Shown: in pieces, positions 1 through 7,183 of the stretch
Position numbering within the stretch: the first letter of the stretch is position 1
How the letters are laid out: each line of letters starts with the position of its first letter
Origin: Candidatus Methanoperedens nitratireducens
Lineage (GTDB): Archaea > Halobacteriota > Methanosarcinia > Methanosarcinales > Methanoperedenaceae
Assembly (NCBI GenBank): GCA_020724545.1
Contig: DYGR01000019.1
Span: forward strand, 1 to 52,961
Direction: 5' to 3'
Length of the DNA stretch: 52,961 bases
Notes under the pieces: generated by a model
Seen by the model: the letters and a program-made list of their open reading frames with translations, nothing else
What the model was told of the DNA's origin: nothing
Databases searched by the model: none
Translations under genes and position numbers: made by a program

Positions 1-2
1 GG

Positions 3-161
3 TCCTCAGGGAGTCGTACAGTTACTTCTGTCATGCGTATTAAAATGGGGGCATTGAACTTAATAATTTCTGGTATCAACATTTCAAAAATTGACGAGAT
101 ACGCGACTTTCTCTGTAGATGTGATGTATACGGCAAAAGAATATACAAAAGCAGGGAATGA
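3..161 (+). CDS. C-terminal fragment of an unidentified protein (cut by window edge)
   Basis: The frame is open from the window edge for 52 codons and stops at 159-161, 21 bases before the next start. The peptide is mixed alpha/beta in character (an MRIKMGALNLIISGIN stretch followed by a charged helix). I do not recognise the family. It could be the tail of a real gene that begins outside the window or a chance open frame. It lies on the same strand as the toxin-antitoxin genes that follow. Confidence 0.35.
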   Translation, partial: SSGSRTVTSVMRIKMGALNLIISGINISKIDEIRDFLCRCDVYGKRIYKSRE

Positions 162-182
162 TAATGATAAAGAGGTATAAAC

Positions 183-467
183 ATGGGCACTGAATTGCAT
201 AAAATTTCAAAAGAAATCGGAATAAAAGAAGAGGAGCTTGTGGCATACGGGGTCAGGGCATATATAAAATCAGAAATCGGGAAAATAGAGGCACAGCTTT
301 ATTCTTTATACCGCAGGTATGGAATAAAATCTGTTAAAGACCTGGAACATGCTATAGAAAAAGGCACTGTGGTTGAATCTGATGTTTTTGAAGACCTTAC
401 CAGGATAGACTATCTGGAGTCTGAAAAACACAAACTTAAGAGATTGCTCAGAACAGAAGGTGTGTAA
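183..467 (+). CDS. small helical protein, possible antitoxin component
   Basis: A 94-residue, highly charged, apparently all-helical protein. ATG start with a GAGGT-like ribosome site a few bases upstream. It has the look of short archaeal proteins (an EEELVAYGVRAYI-like N-terminus and a coiled-coil-like C-terminus) that sit beside toxin genes and are often called antitoxins. I know no verified function. The stop is 3 bases before the UPF0175 gene, so the two are almost surely co-transcribed, and the set may form one three-gene module with the DUF3368 gene. No DNA-binding motif is obvious. Existence of the gene is well supported; the antitoxin role is inference from position. Confidence 0.6.
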   Translation: MGTELHKISKEIGIKEEELVAYGVRAYIKSEIGKIEAQLYSLYRRYGIKSVKDLEHAIEKGTVVESDVFEDLTRIDYLESEKHKLKRLLRTEGV

Positions 468-470
468 TCC

Positions 471-725
471 ATGAAATTATTAGAGATTCCCGAAGATGTG
501 TTAACTTCAATAAAAATCCCCAAAAAAGAATTAGAAAAAGCATTAAAGATCGACTTAGCTGTGGCACTCTATCAGAAAGAAGCTATCTCACTTGGAAAAG
601 CGAGAAAATTAGCAGGCATGAGTAAATGGGAGTTTTTAGAGGAGTTGAGCAAGAGAAAGATACCCCGTCATTATACAGAAAAAGAATTGGAGGAGGATTT
701 AAACTTTGCCAAAAGCAGTATGTAA
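471..725 (+). CDS. UPF0175 family antitoxin-like protein
   Basis: 84 residues. The central part (ALYQKEAISLGKARKLAGMS, then WEFLEELSKRKIP) matches the UPF0175 family, whose members pair with DUF3368 proteins and probably bind DNA through a helix-turn-helix-like region (about residues 28-62 here). The C-terminal YTEKELEEDL stretch is also typical and may contact the toxin. The gene ends 20 bases inside the DUF3368 gene, which indicates translational coupling. Role as antitoxin and autorepressor follows from the family and gene order, not from direct evidence. Confidence 0.85.
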   Translation: MKLLEIPEDVLTSIKIPKKELEKALKIDLAVALYQKEAISLGKARKLAGMSKWEFLEELSKRKIPRHYTEKELEEDLNFAKSSM

Positions 726-1194
726 TTCTTCTCCTCTGATTCACCTTGCTAGGGTCGGAAAGCTTGAGATTTTGCGAGATATTTTTGATACTGTACTGAT
801 TCCTGAGGCTGTTTACAGAGAATGTGTTATTGAGGGTAAAGATAAAGATGATGCCAGAAAAATTAAGAATGCCACATGGCTTCAGGTAACAAAAATAAAG
901 AACATCGAACTTAAGAAAGCTTTTAATACCATTCTGGATGAGGGAGAGTCGGAAGCTATTGCCCTTGCACTGCAGGAGGTAGCAGATTTCATCCTCTTAG
1001 ACGACTATGAAGCCAGAGAGTTTGCTAGAATATATGGATTGAAAATTACAGGTACAATTGGAGTCCTTCTGAAAGCGAAACACAACGGCAAGATATCAAA
1101 TCTGGTCCAGGTTCTGGAGAGATTAAAAGAAACAGGGTTCTGGTTAAGCGAGAACTTGTATTCTGAGATACTGCGAGATGAAGGAGAGCTATGA
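706..1194 (+). CDS. DUF3368 PIN-like toxin
   Basis: 162 residues. The N-terminal CNSSPLIHLARVGKL motif, the middle DEGESEAIALALQ motif and the LLDDYEAREFA motif are those of DUF3368, a PIN-like RNase fold paired with UPF0175. The first acidic position is N rather than D, which is common in this family. The start is a TTG at 706, overlapping the antitoxin by 20 bases, with a GGAGG ribosome site at about 691-696; no ATG lies early enough in frame. The predicted role is as the toxin of a type II pair cleaving RNA. Catalysis is inferred from the fold family only. Confidence 0.85.
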   Translation: MPKAVCNSSPLIHLARVGKLEILRDIFDTVLIPEAVYRECVIEGKDKDDARKIKNATWLQVTKIKNIELKKAFNTILDEGESEAIALALQEVADFILLDDYEAREFARIYGLKITGTIGVLLKAKHNGKISNLVQVLERLKETGFWLSENLYSEILRDEGEL

Positions 1195-1310
1195 ACACAT
1201 CGAAGAAAATGGGAATGGCAATATATCTGCCCGCAGCGCGCACTTGCGCTGTGTGTGGTTGCGGCGCTGGTGCAAGAAGTCTGGATATTAGAGGTGCGCC
1301 ATGGAATTGA
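1191..1310 (+). pseudogene. decayed copy of the small membrane ORF at 2161
   Basis: DNA from about 1215 to 1275 closely matches the small ORF at 2161-2295 (shared blocks GCGCGC, CTTGCG and GTTGCGGCGCTGGTGC), but a 2-base loss shifts the frame. A 39-codon frame opens with an ATGA overlap on the DUF3368 stop and a GGAG site, and reads a cysteine-containing peptide in what should be the membrane segment, which is what a frameshift would produce. I read this as a degenerate copy rather than a zinc-binding peptide. Together with the intact copy it brackets hepT-mntA. Confidence 0.5.
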
Positions 1311-1708
1311 ATGAAGAACGAAAAAATCGATATCTTTCTAAGAGTGGATATATAATAGAAAAGATGGACACGATTCCAGATAATATCGATGCTCTGGATG
1401 AGCTTGGAATAGATGGAGTGCTTTACAGGGTACAGACCAGTATTGATGCCGCTATAGATATGGCTGCTATGCTGGTGAGGGATATTGGAATCGAGGTGGG
1501 TGATGATTATGAAAATATTGACATTCTTAAAGAAAAAGGGGTTATCGATGCAGAACTTGCAGGGGAGCTTAAACGACTTAATGGTATGAGAAATGCCATT
1601 GTCCACAAATACGGAATTGTTGATACTCAACTGATATTACAGAACCTTGAAAATGCTAAAGAACAACTCCATAGATTTGTTAATATTATTGAAGGTGAAC
1701 TCTCATGA
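1301..1708 (+). CDS. hepT: HepT-like HEPN RNase toxin
   Basis: 135 residues, all-helical, DUF86/HEPN type. The signature RX4HXY is present as RNAIVHKY near residue 105, carrying the catalytic R and H and the Y that MntA modifies in characterised HepT/MntA systems by transferring AMP groups. The ATG follows a weak purine-rich site. The stop overlaps the mntA start by ATGA, so the two are coupled. Known family role: dimeric RNase toxin silenced by its nucleotidyltransferase partner. All key residues are present, so it is probably functional. Confidence 0.9.
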   Translation: MELNEERKNRYLSKSGYIIEKMDTIPDNIDALDELGIDGVLYRVQTSIDAAIDMAAMLVRDIGIEVGDDYENIDILKEKGVIDAELAGELKRLNGMRNAIVHKYGIVDTQLILQNLENAKEQLHRFVNIIEGELS

Positions 1709-2118
1709 AAACTCTTCAGGAGATCAAAACTGACCTGTATTTTGTTAAGAACTATGAAGTTGTTGTTTTTGGTTCATATGCCAGCAAAAAAGCAGATAAA
1801 CGCTCAGACATTGATATTGCAGTGATAACCAGAGAAAATAGCAAGAACAAATGCATCGAGATATGGTGGGAACTCGTGGGGAAAGCGCCTGATGTCTATG
1901 ATATTAAAATATTCGAGCTTCTGCCTCTCCCAATAAAAGCCTCTGTTATCCAGAGATATGAGGTAGTTTTTGGTAACAGACTCGATATTTCAGAATATTT
2001 TTACAATTATAGGAAACTCTGGAATGATACAAAACATCGGCTCGAAGAGAATCGATTCCGAAGCATAAAAGAAAAAATCATGCTGCTTAAAAGAAGGCGC
2101 TCATCGACGAGGATGTAA
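1705..2118 (+). CDS. mntA: MntA-like minimal nucleotidyltransferase antitoxin
   Basis: 137 residues. The nucleotidyltransferase signature GSX10DXD is seen as GSYASKKADKRSDID (about residues 22-36), with the third acidic residue in the VYDIKIFE strand. This is the minimal nucleotidyltransferase fold of MntA, which AMPylates HepT on its HXY tyrosine. The start overlaps the hepT stop by four bases. The C-terminal 35 residues are basic and helical. Pairing with an intact HepT makes the assignment firm; the exact nucleotide used is taken from the family, not from this sequence. Confidence 0.9.
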   Translation: MKTLQEIKTDLYFVKNYEVVVFGSYASKKADKRSDIDIAVITRENSKNKCIEIWWELVGKAPDVYDIKIFELLPLPIKASVIQRYEVVFGNRLDISEYFYNYRKLWNDTKHRLEENRFRSIKEKIMLLKRRRSSTRM

Positions 2119-2160
2119 AAATGACATAAATCCATAAAAAGGAAAGGAGGATTAAAAAAT

Positions 2161-2295
2161 ATGGAAAATGATGATGGAATAAGAAAATGGATGTCAGCGG
2201 CGCGCGCCCTTGCGATAGGTATGGTTGCGGCGCTGGTGCTTGCGGGAAGAGGATGGATGAAAGAGAAACTCACTGGTGAATCAAAGATAGCGTAG
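2161..2295 (+). CDS. 44-residue single-span membrane protein
   Basis: ATG preceded by a strong GGAGG at about 2147-2151 and followed by 44 codons. The peptide has a polar N-terminus, an AIGMVAALVLAG hydrophobic segment (about residues 18-29) and a basic amphipathic tail (GRGWMKEKLTGE). I do not recognise a named family. A degenerate copy precedes hepT, so the sequence is repeated locally. It might be a small hydrophobic toxin-like or scaffold peptide, or a remnant of a larger repeated gene family; the ribosome site argues for translation. Confidence 0.55.
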   Translation: MENDDGIRKWMSAARALAIGMVAALVLAGRGWMKEKLTGESKIA

Positions 2296-2353
2296 CGCAG
2301 AGACTCAATTTTGAGGGAGAAAAAATGATTTATCATGAATGTGGAGAGAGGTT

Positions 2354-5300
2354 ATGAATGAAAATTTAATTGAAACTCCAACATACGATATATACTGGAA
2401 AAAGAAATTAAAATCTCCTAAGGATATAAGTTATTCAGGAGATGGGAATCACTTACTCATAGGGTCAAACGATGGCCGTGTATATTTTTTAAACAAAGAA
2501 GGGACTGAGCTGTGGCAGCAGAGTATAAATAATATTACATGTCTTGATCTATCAGGCGATTCATCAAAAATTATCACAGGAACGTACTCTGGCTCATTAT
2601 ATCTATTCTCAAAAGGGGGCAGTCGTGAGTGGGAGAAAAAAGTAAATGGTTCTATTAATTCACTTTCGATCTCAGATGATGGAAAGAACATCTGTATCGG
2701 TACTGATAAAGGGATTATTATTGATCTTAATGAGGCTGGAGATGAACTATGGAAACATAAGATCAAAGGTGCATCGGATGGAGGGATTTGCCATTCGCAT
2801 GATGGGAAATCCATTGTAGTCGGATCATGGGATACAGTTTACTTTTTAAATGTTGATGGTAAAATTATCTGGAAATTTAAATTTAATAAAAAAATCACAG
2901 ACGTTTGTGTGGCAGAGAATGCCTCTCTTATAGCTGTATGTACAAAAGGCAGTATTGGGTTCATTGGAAATGAAGGGAATCTGATATCTGAAAAGACAAT
3001 TGCAAATGGATTCAAAAGCGCTTCAATATGTGATAACCTTGTTTATGCCACATTCTCAAATAATGTATATATATTTAATGATAGAGGTGAACAGCTAACT
3101 TCATTCGAAGTGCCAGAGGGTCTTATAAAGATCTGTGTAAATTCAAAAGAGTTTATTTCAGCGATATCTGAGAGCAGGGTTTACATGCTTTCATCCTTGA
3201 TGAGACCTCAGGTGAATGTATTGACAAATTCATTGACTATTGGCGAAAAACAACCATTAGAAGTAGAACTTGTAAACAACAGTCTCAAAGAGCTTGAATT
3301 TGAATTAGAATTAAGATCGAACGGATTAACTTTCGATAATTTTAAATCAATTGTTAGAATCCCTGCAAAAGGAAGATCGAATGCAGGATTTATGGTTATA
3401 CCCGGTAAAATAGGAAAATGCAGTGTTGAATTTTTGACAAAAAATAAAAATATTAAACCAGATAAAACTATCATTGAAATTGTTCCACCAGAGATTGAAT
3501 TGAAGATCTCACATCAATCCAAGTATGATTTTAATGCTGAGGACGATGAAATTACGATGATCGTTGATATTGAAAATACAGGAAAAGCGACAGCAAAAAA
3601 AATCCATGTTGTGGGTTATGATAGCCTTTTCTTACCAGAACTGAAACCTGGAACTAAAGGATCTTTAACATATAAAATAAAGTTACCGTCCGGAAATCAT
3701 AGTTTATCAAAAAATATAGCCTGTGAAGATGGATTTGGCGGCCAATTTAATTGTGAATGTCCACCATGTAACATCTCGGTTGAAAAAGCGCCTTATGTAT
3801 GGGGCCTAAAACAACCTGTGCCCAGAATTGTTAATGGCAAACCAGCAATTGTGAAATATAATCTAAAGAACCTGAAAAATGATGTGTTGAATTTAATTTT
3901 TAATGTTGCATCCGAAAAAATAGAAATAAAACCGAATAATATCCAGGTCCAATTAAATCCTTCCGAAATTAGAGACATTGATTTAACTTTTACTCCTAAA
4001 GGATCTGATGAAAATATAAAACTGGACATCACTATTGAATATGAAGGCAAAAAACAGAATTACTCAGATGAGATTAAGGTGTACCCAGGCCCACCGCACA
4101 TTAATATAAGAAATCAAATGCCAAAAGATAAATACAGATTAGGCGAGGAGATCTATGAGACCTTAGAGTTAATAAATGAGGGGGAGAGTCCTGCAATAAA
4201 TATCCAGCTAGAAGGTATTCAGAATATCCCGATATTAGAACCAAAGAGTTCAAAACTAGTTAACAGGCCATGCCCGAATAATGAGGTAAAGTATTATAGA
4301 TCAGTAAAAAATATAATAAAATATGAAGATGAGCTGGAGGAATATTCGACTGAGTTCTATTCCAGTGCTTATACTGTTCTATCACCAGGACTAAAAATCA
4401 GGATGCTTGAGACTAATTTAAAAGAGGATATTAAAGAGATTAAATTTGATATAGAGAATATAAGTAATGAAGTAATGAAAGATTTAATTGTTGAACTTTT
4501 AATCAATGATGATAGAATCGTTCTGGAAAAACCACTAGTTACTATTGAAACGCTAAATCCTAATGCAGCAAAACCAGCTATATTCCAGTGCGTTTCGCAT
4601 AGAGAGGGAGTTATGGATTATAATATATATGTAAAACATCAGAGCATTATAATTGAGCAACAATCCGGAACAATCATGGCTGGCTTAAAAACTCCAGTGC
4701 TTAAATTTGAGGCTGATGACAGAGAGATGTTACAAAATGAGTATTCATTACTTAAACTAAGGATTACTAACATCGGGGAAACTGATGCAAGAGATATCAA
4801 TATAAAATTACAAAGCGAGATCGATAAAAAATTATCTAAAGAGGCAGCACCCTCTGACTATTCCCAATTAAAAGAAATAAAGCCCGGCGAAAGTAAAGAA
4901 ATAACTTTTGGATTCCATCCCACGACTGCGGGTAAAGTTTCCTTAACGATTATAAGCTCATGCAAATCAGCATACGGGAAAAACCTCCCGGAGAAAAAAG
5001 AACAGGCATTTGTAACGATCCGCCCGCAAATTTCAAAACCTGAAACAATTGTACATATAGGTGAACTAACCCAGGGTTCAACTGTTTTTAAAGGGGGTGC
5101 TGTCGTTCAGAACAGTAAGATATCTGCAGGTAGTAAAAAGAGCAATGAGCCCGAAATAAGAGATGAAATAACTCAGGATTCTATTGTTTTCAAGGGTGAT
5201 GCGATTATTACTAAAAGTCAGTCACCTAATCTCGATGCATATAGAAAGCAAGCAATCGCTGTATTTCGTAAAGGGAAGATTACTTCAGATGAAAGAGGAT

Positions 5301-5494
5301 TACTGGATGTATTAAGAGTTAATTATGGCTTAACAAGAGAGCAGCAGAAACAAATCGAAACAGAGATTTTAGAGCAATATTCAGTAAATAAAACCACAGT
5401 TAATGAAACAATAGAAAGAGTTTGTACTAAATGCGGGAGAACTATGCAAAAGGGAGTATTCTGCGTAGAATGCGGTACAAAGCTTGTTGTATAG
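2354..5494 (+). CDS. large soluble beta-propeller, beta-sandwich and zinc-ribbon protein
   Basis: 1046 residues from the ATG at 2354, which has a GGAGAG ribosome site about seven bases upstream; an in-frame ATG at 2339 has none. There is no signal peptide or membrane segment. Order: WD40/PQQ-like propeller blades (about 20-285, repeated GSNDGRVYFLN and GTYSGSLYLFS-type strands); a chain of beta-sandwich domains of the COG1361/CARDB kind (about 290-880, recurring INEGES and ITNIGETDA turns); a duplicated VFKG motif (about 910-965); a short SHOCT-like helical segment (about 970-1010); and a C-terminal zinc ribbon, CTKCG then CVECG. It converges with the minus-strand tubulin-like operon 38 bases away and probably belongs to that system as a cytosolic adaptor. 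That role is inferred from position and domain content. No catalytic motif was seen. Confidence 0.8.
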   Translation: MNENLIETPTYDIYWKKKLKSPKDISYSGDGNHLLIGSNDGRVYFLNKEGTELWQQSINNITCLDLSGDSSKIITGTYSGSLYLFSKGGSREWEKKVNGSINSLSISDDGKNICIGTDKGIIIDLNEAGDELWKHKIKGASDGGICHSHDGKSIVVGSWDTVYFLNVDGKIIWKFKFNKKITDVCVAENASLIAVCTKGSIGFIGNEGNLISEKTIANGFKSASICDNLVYATFSNNVYIFNDRGEQLTSFEVPEGLIKICVNSKEFISAISESRVYMLSSLMRPQVNVLTNSLTIGEKQPLEVELVNNSLKELEFELELRSNGLTFDNFKSIVRIPAKGRSNAGFMVIPGKIGKCSVEFLTKNKNIKPDKTIIEIVPPEIELKISHQSKYDFNAEDDEITMIVDIENTGKATAKKIHVVGYDSLFLPELKPGTKGSLTYKIKLPSGNHSLSKNIACEDGFGGQFNCECPPCNISVEKAPYVWGLKQPVPRIVNGKPAIVKYNLKNLKNDVLNLIFNVASEKIEIKPNNIQVQLNPSEIRDIDLTFTPKGSDENIKLDITIEYEGKKQNYSDEIKVYPGPPHINIRNQMPKDKYRLGEEIYETLELINEGESPAINIQLEGIQNIPILEPKSSKLVNRPCPNNEVKYYRSVKNIIKYEDELEEYSTEFYSSAYTVLSPGLKIRMLETNLKEDIKEIKFDIENISNEVMKDLIVELLINDDRIVLEKPLVTIETLNPNAAKPAIFQCVSHREGVMDYNIYVKHQSIIIEQQSGTIMAGLKTPVLKFEADDREMLQNEYSLLKLRITNIGETDARDINIKLQSEIDKKLSKEAAPSDYSQLKEIKPGESKEITFGFHPTTAGKVSLTIISSCKSAYGKNLPEKKEQAFVTIRPQISKPETIVHIGELTQGSTVFKGGAVVQNSKISAGSKKSNEPEIRDEITQDSIVFKGDAIITKSQSPNLDAYRKQAIAVFRKGKITSDERGLLDVLRVNYGLTREQQKQIETEILEQYSVNKTTVNETIERVCTKCGRTMQKGVFCVECGTKLVV

Positions 5495-5532
5495 CTATTT
5501 TCTTATCCTTTTGCTTTCAGAAATGTCATAGA

Positions 5533-7134
5533 TTACTTTTTGAGTCTTTTTATAATTTCCTCAGTTTTGAACATTTTTTTAGTAGCATCGAGCAGGATGT
5601 TTGCAAGCAGAAGTGATGCTGCTACATCATACTCATTTTTTGAACTTGAAATGATTCTTTGTGATATACTCCACAGGTTTGCTATTGGATTTATATTGAA
5701 AGTTTGCAGGTTGTTAGTTATTTCTTTATCAGTTTCCTGGAGTTTATTTAAAATTTGAATTCTATGTTCTACTGTGAATTTGACAGGATCCTTCATGTAC
5801 GCCTGTATCATTATATCATAATCTGATGGATTTATCGTTATTTCTGGGATTGTTTTGAGATTCCTGTCTGCCATGCTTATAAAATCAGTAATATTTTCAC
5901 TATTTGTTAAAACAGCCTCCATTTCTCTGCAGATCATGCCTGTTATTCTGTAGAGTGTATCTATTTTATCAGCCGATTGGTCAGAGTAGACATAAACAGG
6001 GGTAGCAGCTATTGTTTCATTTAGTTTGATCAACTCATGGCATATACTTCTATAATACTCCGGAATACACATGTCGCAGGCTGATGAGATCTTCTTCATT
6101 GATTCATTAAGAGAATTCCGAAGCCTCTCACCCTGTATTATATATTCTTCATTCGGTTTGATATCAGGTTTTAGAAATATCTTTATGTTTTGCTGGATCT
6201 CTTTGATCTCAAGTATTGACGGTTCTATCTTATAGGATTCTTTAGTAACGGTTAACTCATATTTTCCGAAAGCAACATCTGAAATTGCTGCAAGCCCTTT
6301 TTCATCTGTAACTACCTCTCTGTCCCCAAGGTTTATTATGGCATCTGCAATTGCTCCCTCATTAATAATATCCATCACATTGATTGTTATATTGGCTTTT
6401 CCTTTAAGCTCAACACTGATCCTATCATTTTTATTTAGTGTTATTCCCTGGGATACTTCCTCAAACCCCCTGGAACTAACATTCAGCGTATAGATTCCCT
6501 CTTTTACTTTCCCAAAGATAACTTTACCATCTATATCACTGATTCTTTCCAATTTTTCTGTATCACTTTGAAGCAGAACATTAGCTTTAGATAAAGGTTC
6601 ATTATTAAATTTGTTTTTAACTTCAACAATCAGAGTATGAGTTGGTAAATCGGTTATTCTTATATCTGAGGTTGAATCAATCTCATCACTCACTTCGTTT
6701 CCATCCTCATACACTTCCCCACTCCTACAGTTTTTACATAATAACATACCCTCATAATTCTCTACATCATTGGTGACTTCACCACAATCCTGGCATTGAT
6801 TAAAAACTTTTTTGAACTTAGTCTCGTTTTTTGTTTTACTCTCTTTTATTCCTCTATGAGCGATGTTATGACAATGCGGACATTCCGGTAATGTTTCTAA
6901 TTTCTCTTTTCCACAATAATTACACCGGGCGAGTTCTCCTATGGGTCTGACTATAAGGTATAACAGCACAGCAATGGAGGGTAAGAAAAATGCTGCTGCT
7001 CCCCACAAAGTTCCATTTTTTCCCCGCTTTTTAGCGTCTTTAGTAATCCAGACAATAAGGAATATCCAAACAAAAAATAGAAAAATAAATAATATAATAC
7101 TATACATAAATATCTCTTGAGAACCAGCAACCAT
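5533..7134 (-). CDS. two-span membrane protein with zinc ribbons, two beta-sandwiches and a C-terminal helical domain
   Basis: 533 residues. Two membrane segments lie at about 10-32 and 44-63. Next come a zinc ribbon of four cysteines (CNYCG then CPHC, about 70-86), a second ribbon (CQDCG then CKNC), two carboxypeptidase-regulatory-like beta-sandwiches (about 160-330, each with an SDIDGKVIFG or TDEKGLAAIS turn), and a helical domain to the end. The ribbons suggest the C-terminal bulk is cytosolic. The helical domain is paralogous to that of the next gene: CDMCIPEYY matches YDTCIPLFF, and INPIANLWSISQ matches IQPVADLWRVAQ. An AGAGGG ribosome site precedes the ATG. It is the last gene of the minus-strand operon. 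Function unknown; membrane linker of the tubulin-like system by context. Confidence 0.8.
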   Translation of the reverse strand: MVAGSQEIFMYSIILFIFLFFVWIFLIVWITKDAKKRGKNGTLWGAAAFFLPSIAVLLYLIVRPIGELARCNYCGKEKLETLPECPHCHNIAHRGIKESKTKNETKFKKVFNQCQDCGEVTNDVENYEGMLLCKNCRSGEVYEDGNEVSDEIDSTSDIRITDLPTHTLIVEVKNKFNNEPLSKANVLLQSDTEKLERISDIDGKVIFGKVKEGIYTLNVSSRGFEEVSQGITLNKNDRISVELKGKANITINVMDIINEGAIADAIINLGDREVVTDEKGLAAISDVAFGKYELTVTKESYKIEPSILEIKEIQQNIKIFLKPDIKPNEEYIIQGERLRNSLNESMKKISSACDMCIPEYYRSICHELIKLNETIAATPVYVYSDQSADKIDTLYRITGMICREMEAVLTNSENITDFISMADRNLKTIPEITINPSDYDIMIQAYMKDPVKFTVEHRIQILNKLQETDKEITNNLQTFNINPIANLWSISQRIISSSKNEYDVAASLLLANILLDATKKMFKTEEIIKRLKK

Positions 7135-7183
7135 TTTTCCCTCTCTTTATATTAATACTACCATCCGCAATCAAATTTTTTGT

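Noticed and set aside
1191..1310. A cysteine-rich mini-protein (CAVCGCGAG)
   Set aside because: The cysteines come from a frameshifted copy of the small membrane ORF; the intact copy lacks them.
1046..1630. Long minus-strand open frame antisense to DUF3368 and hepT
   Set aside because: It lies opposite two well-supported genes, has no ribosome site and shows no family pattern.
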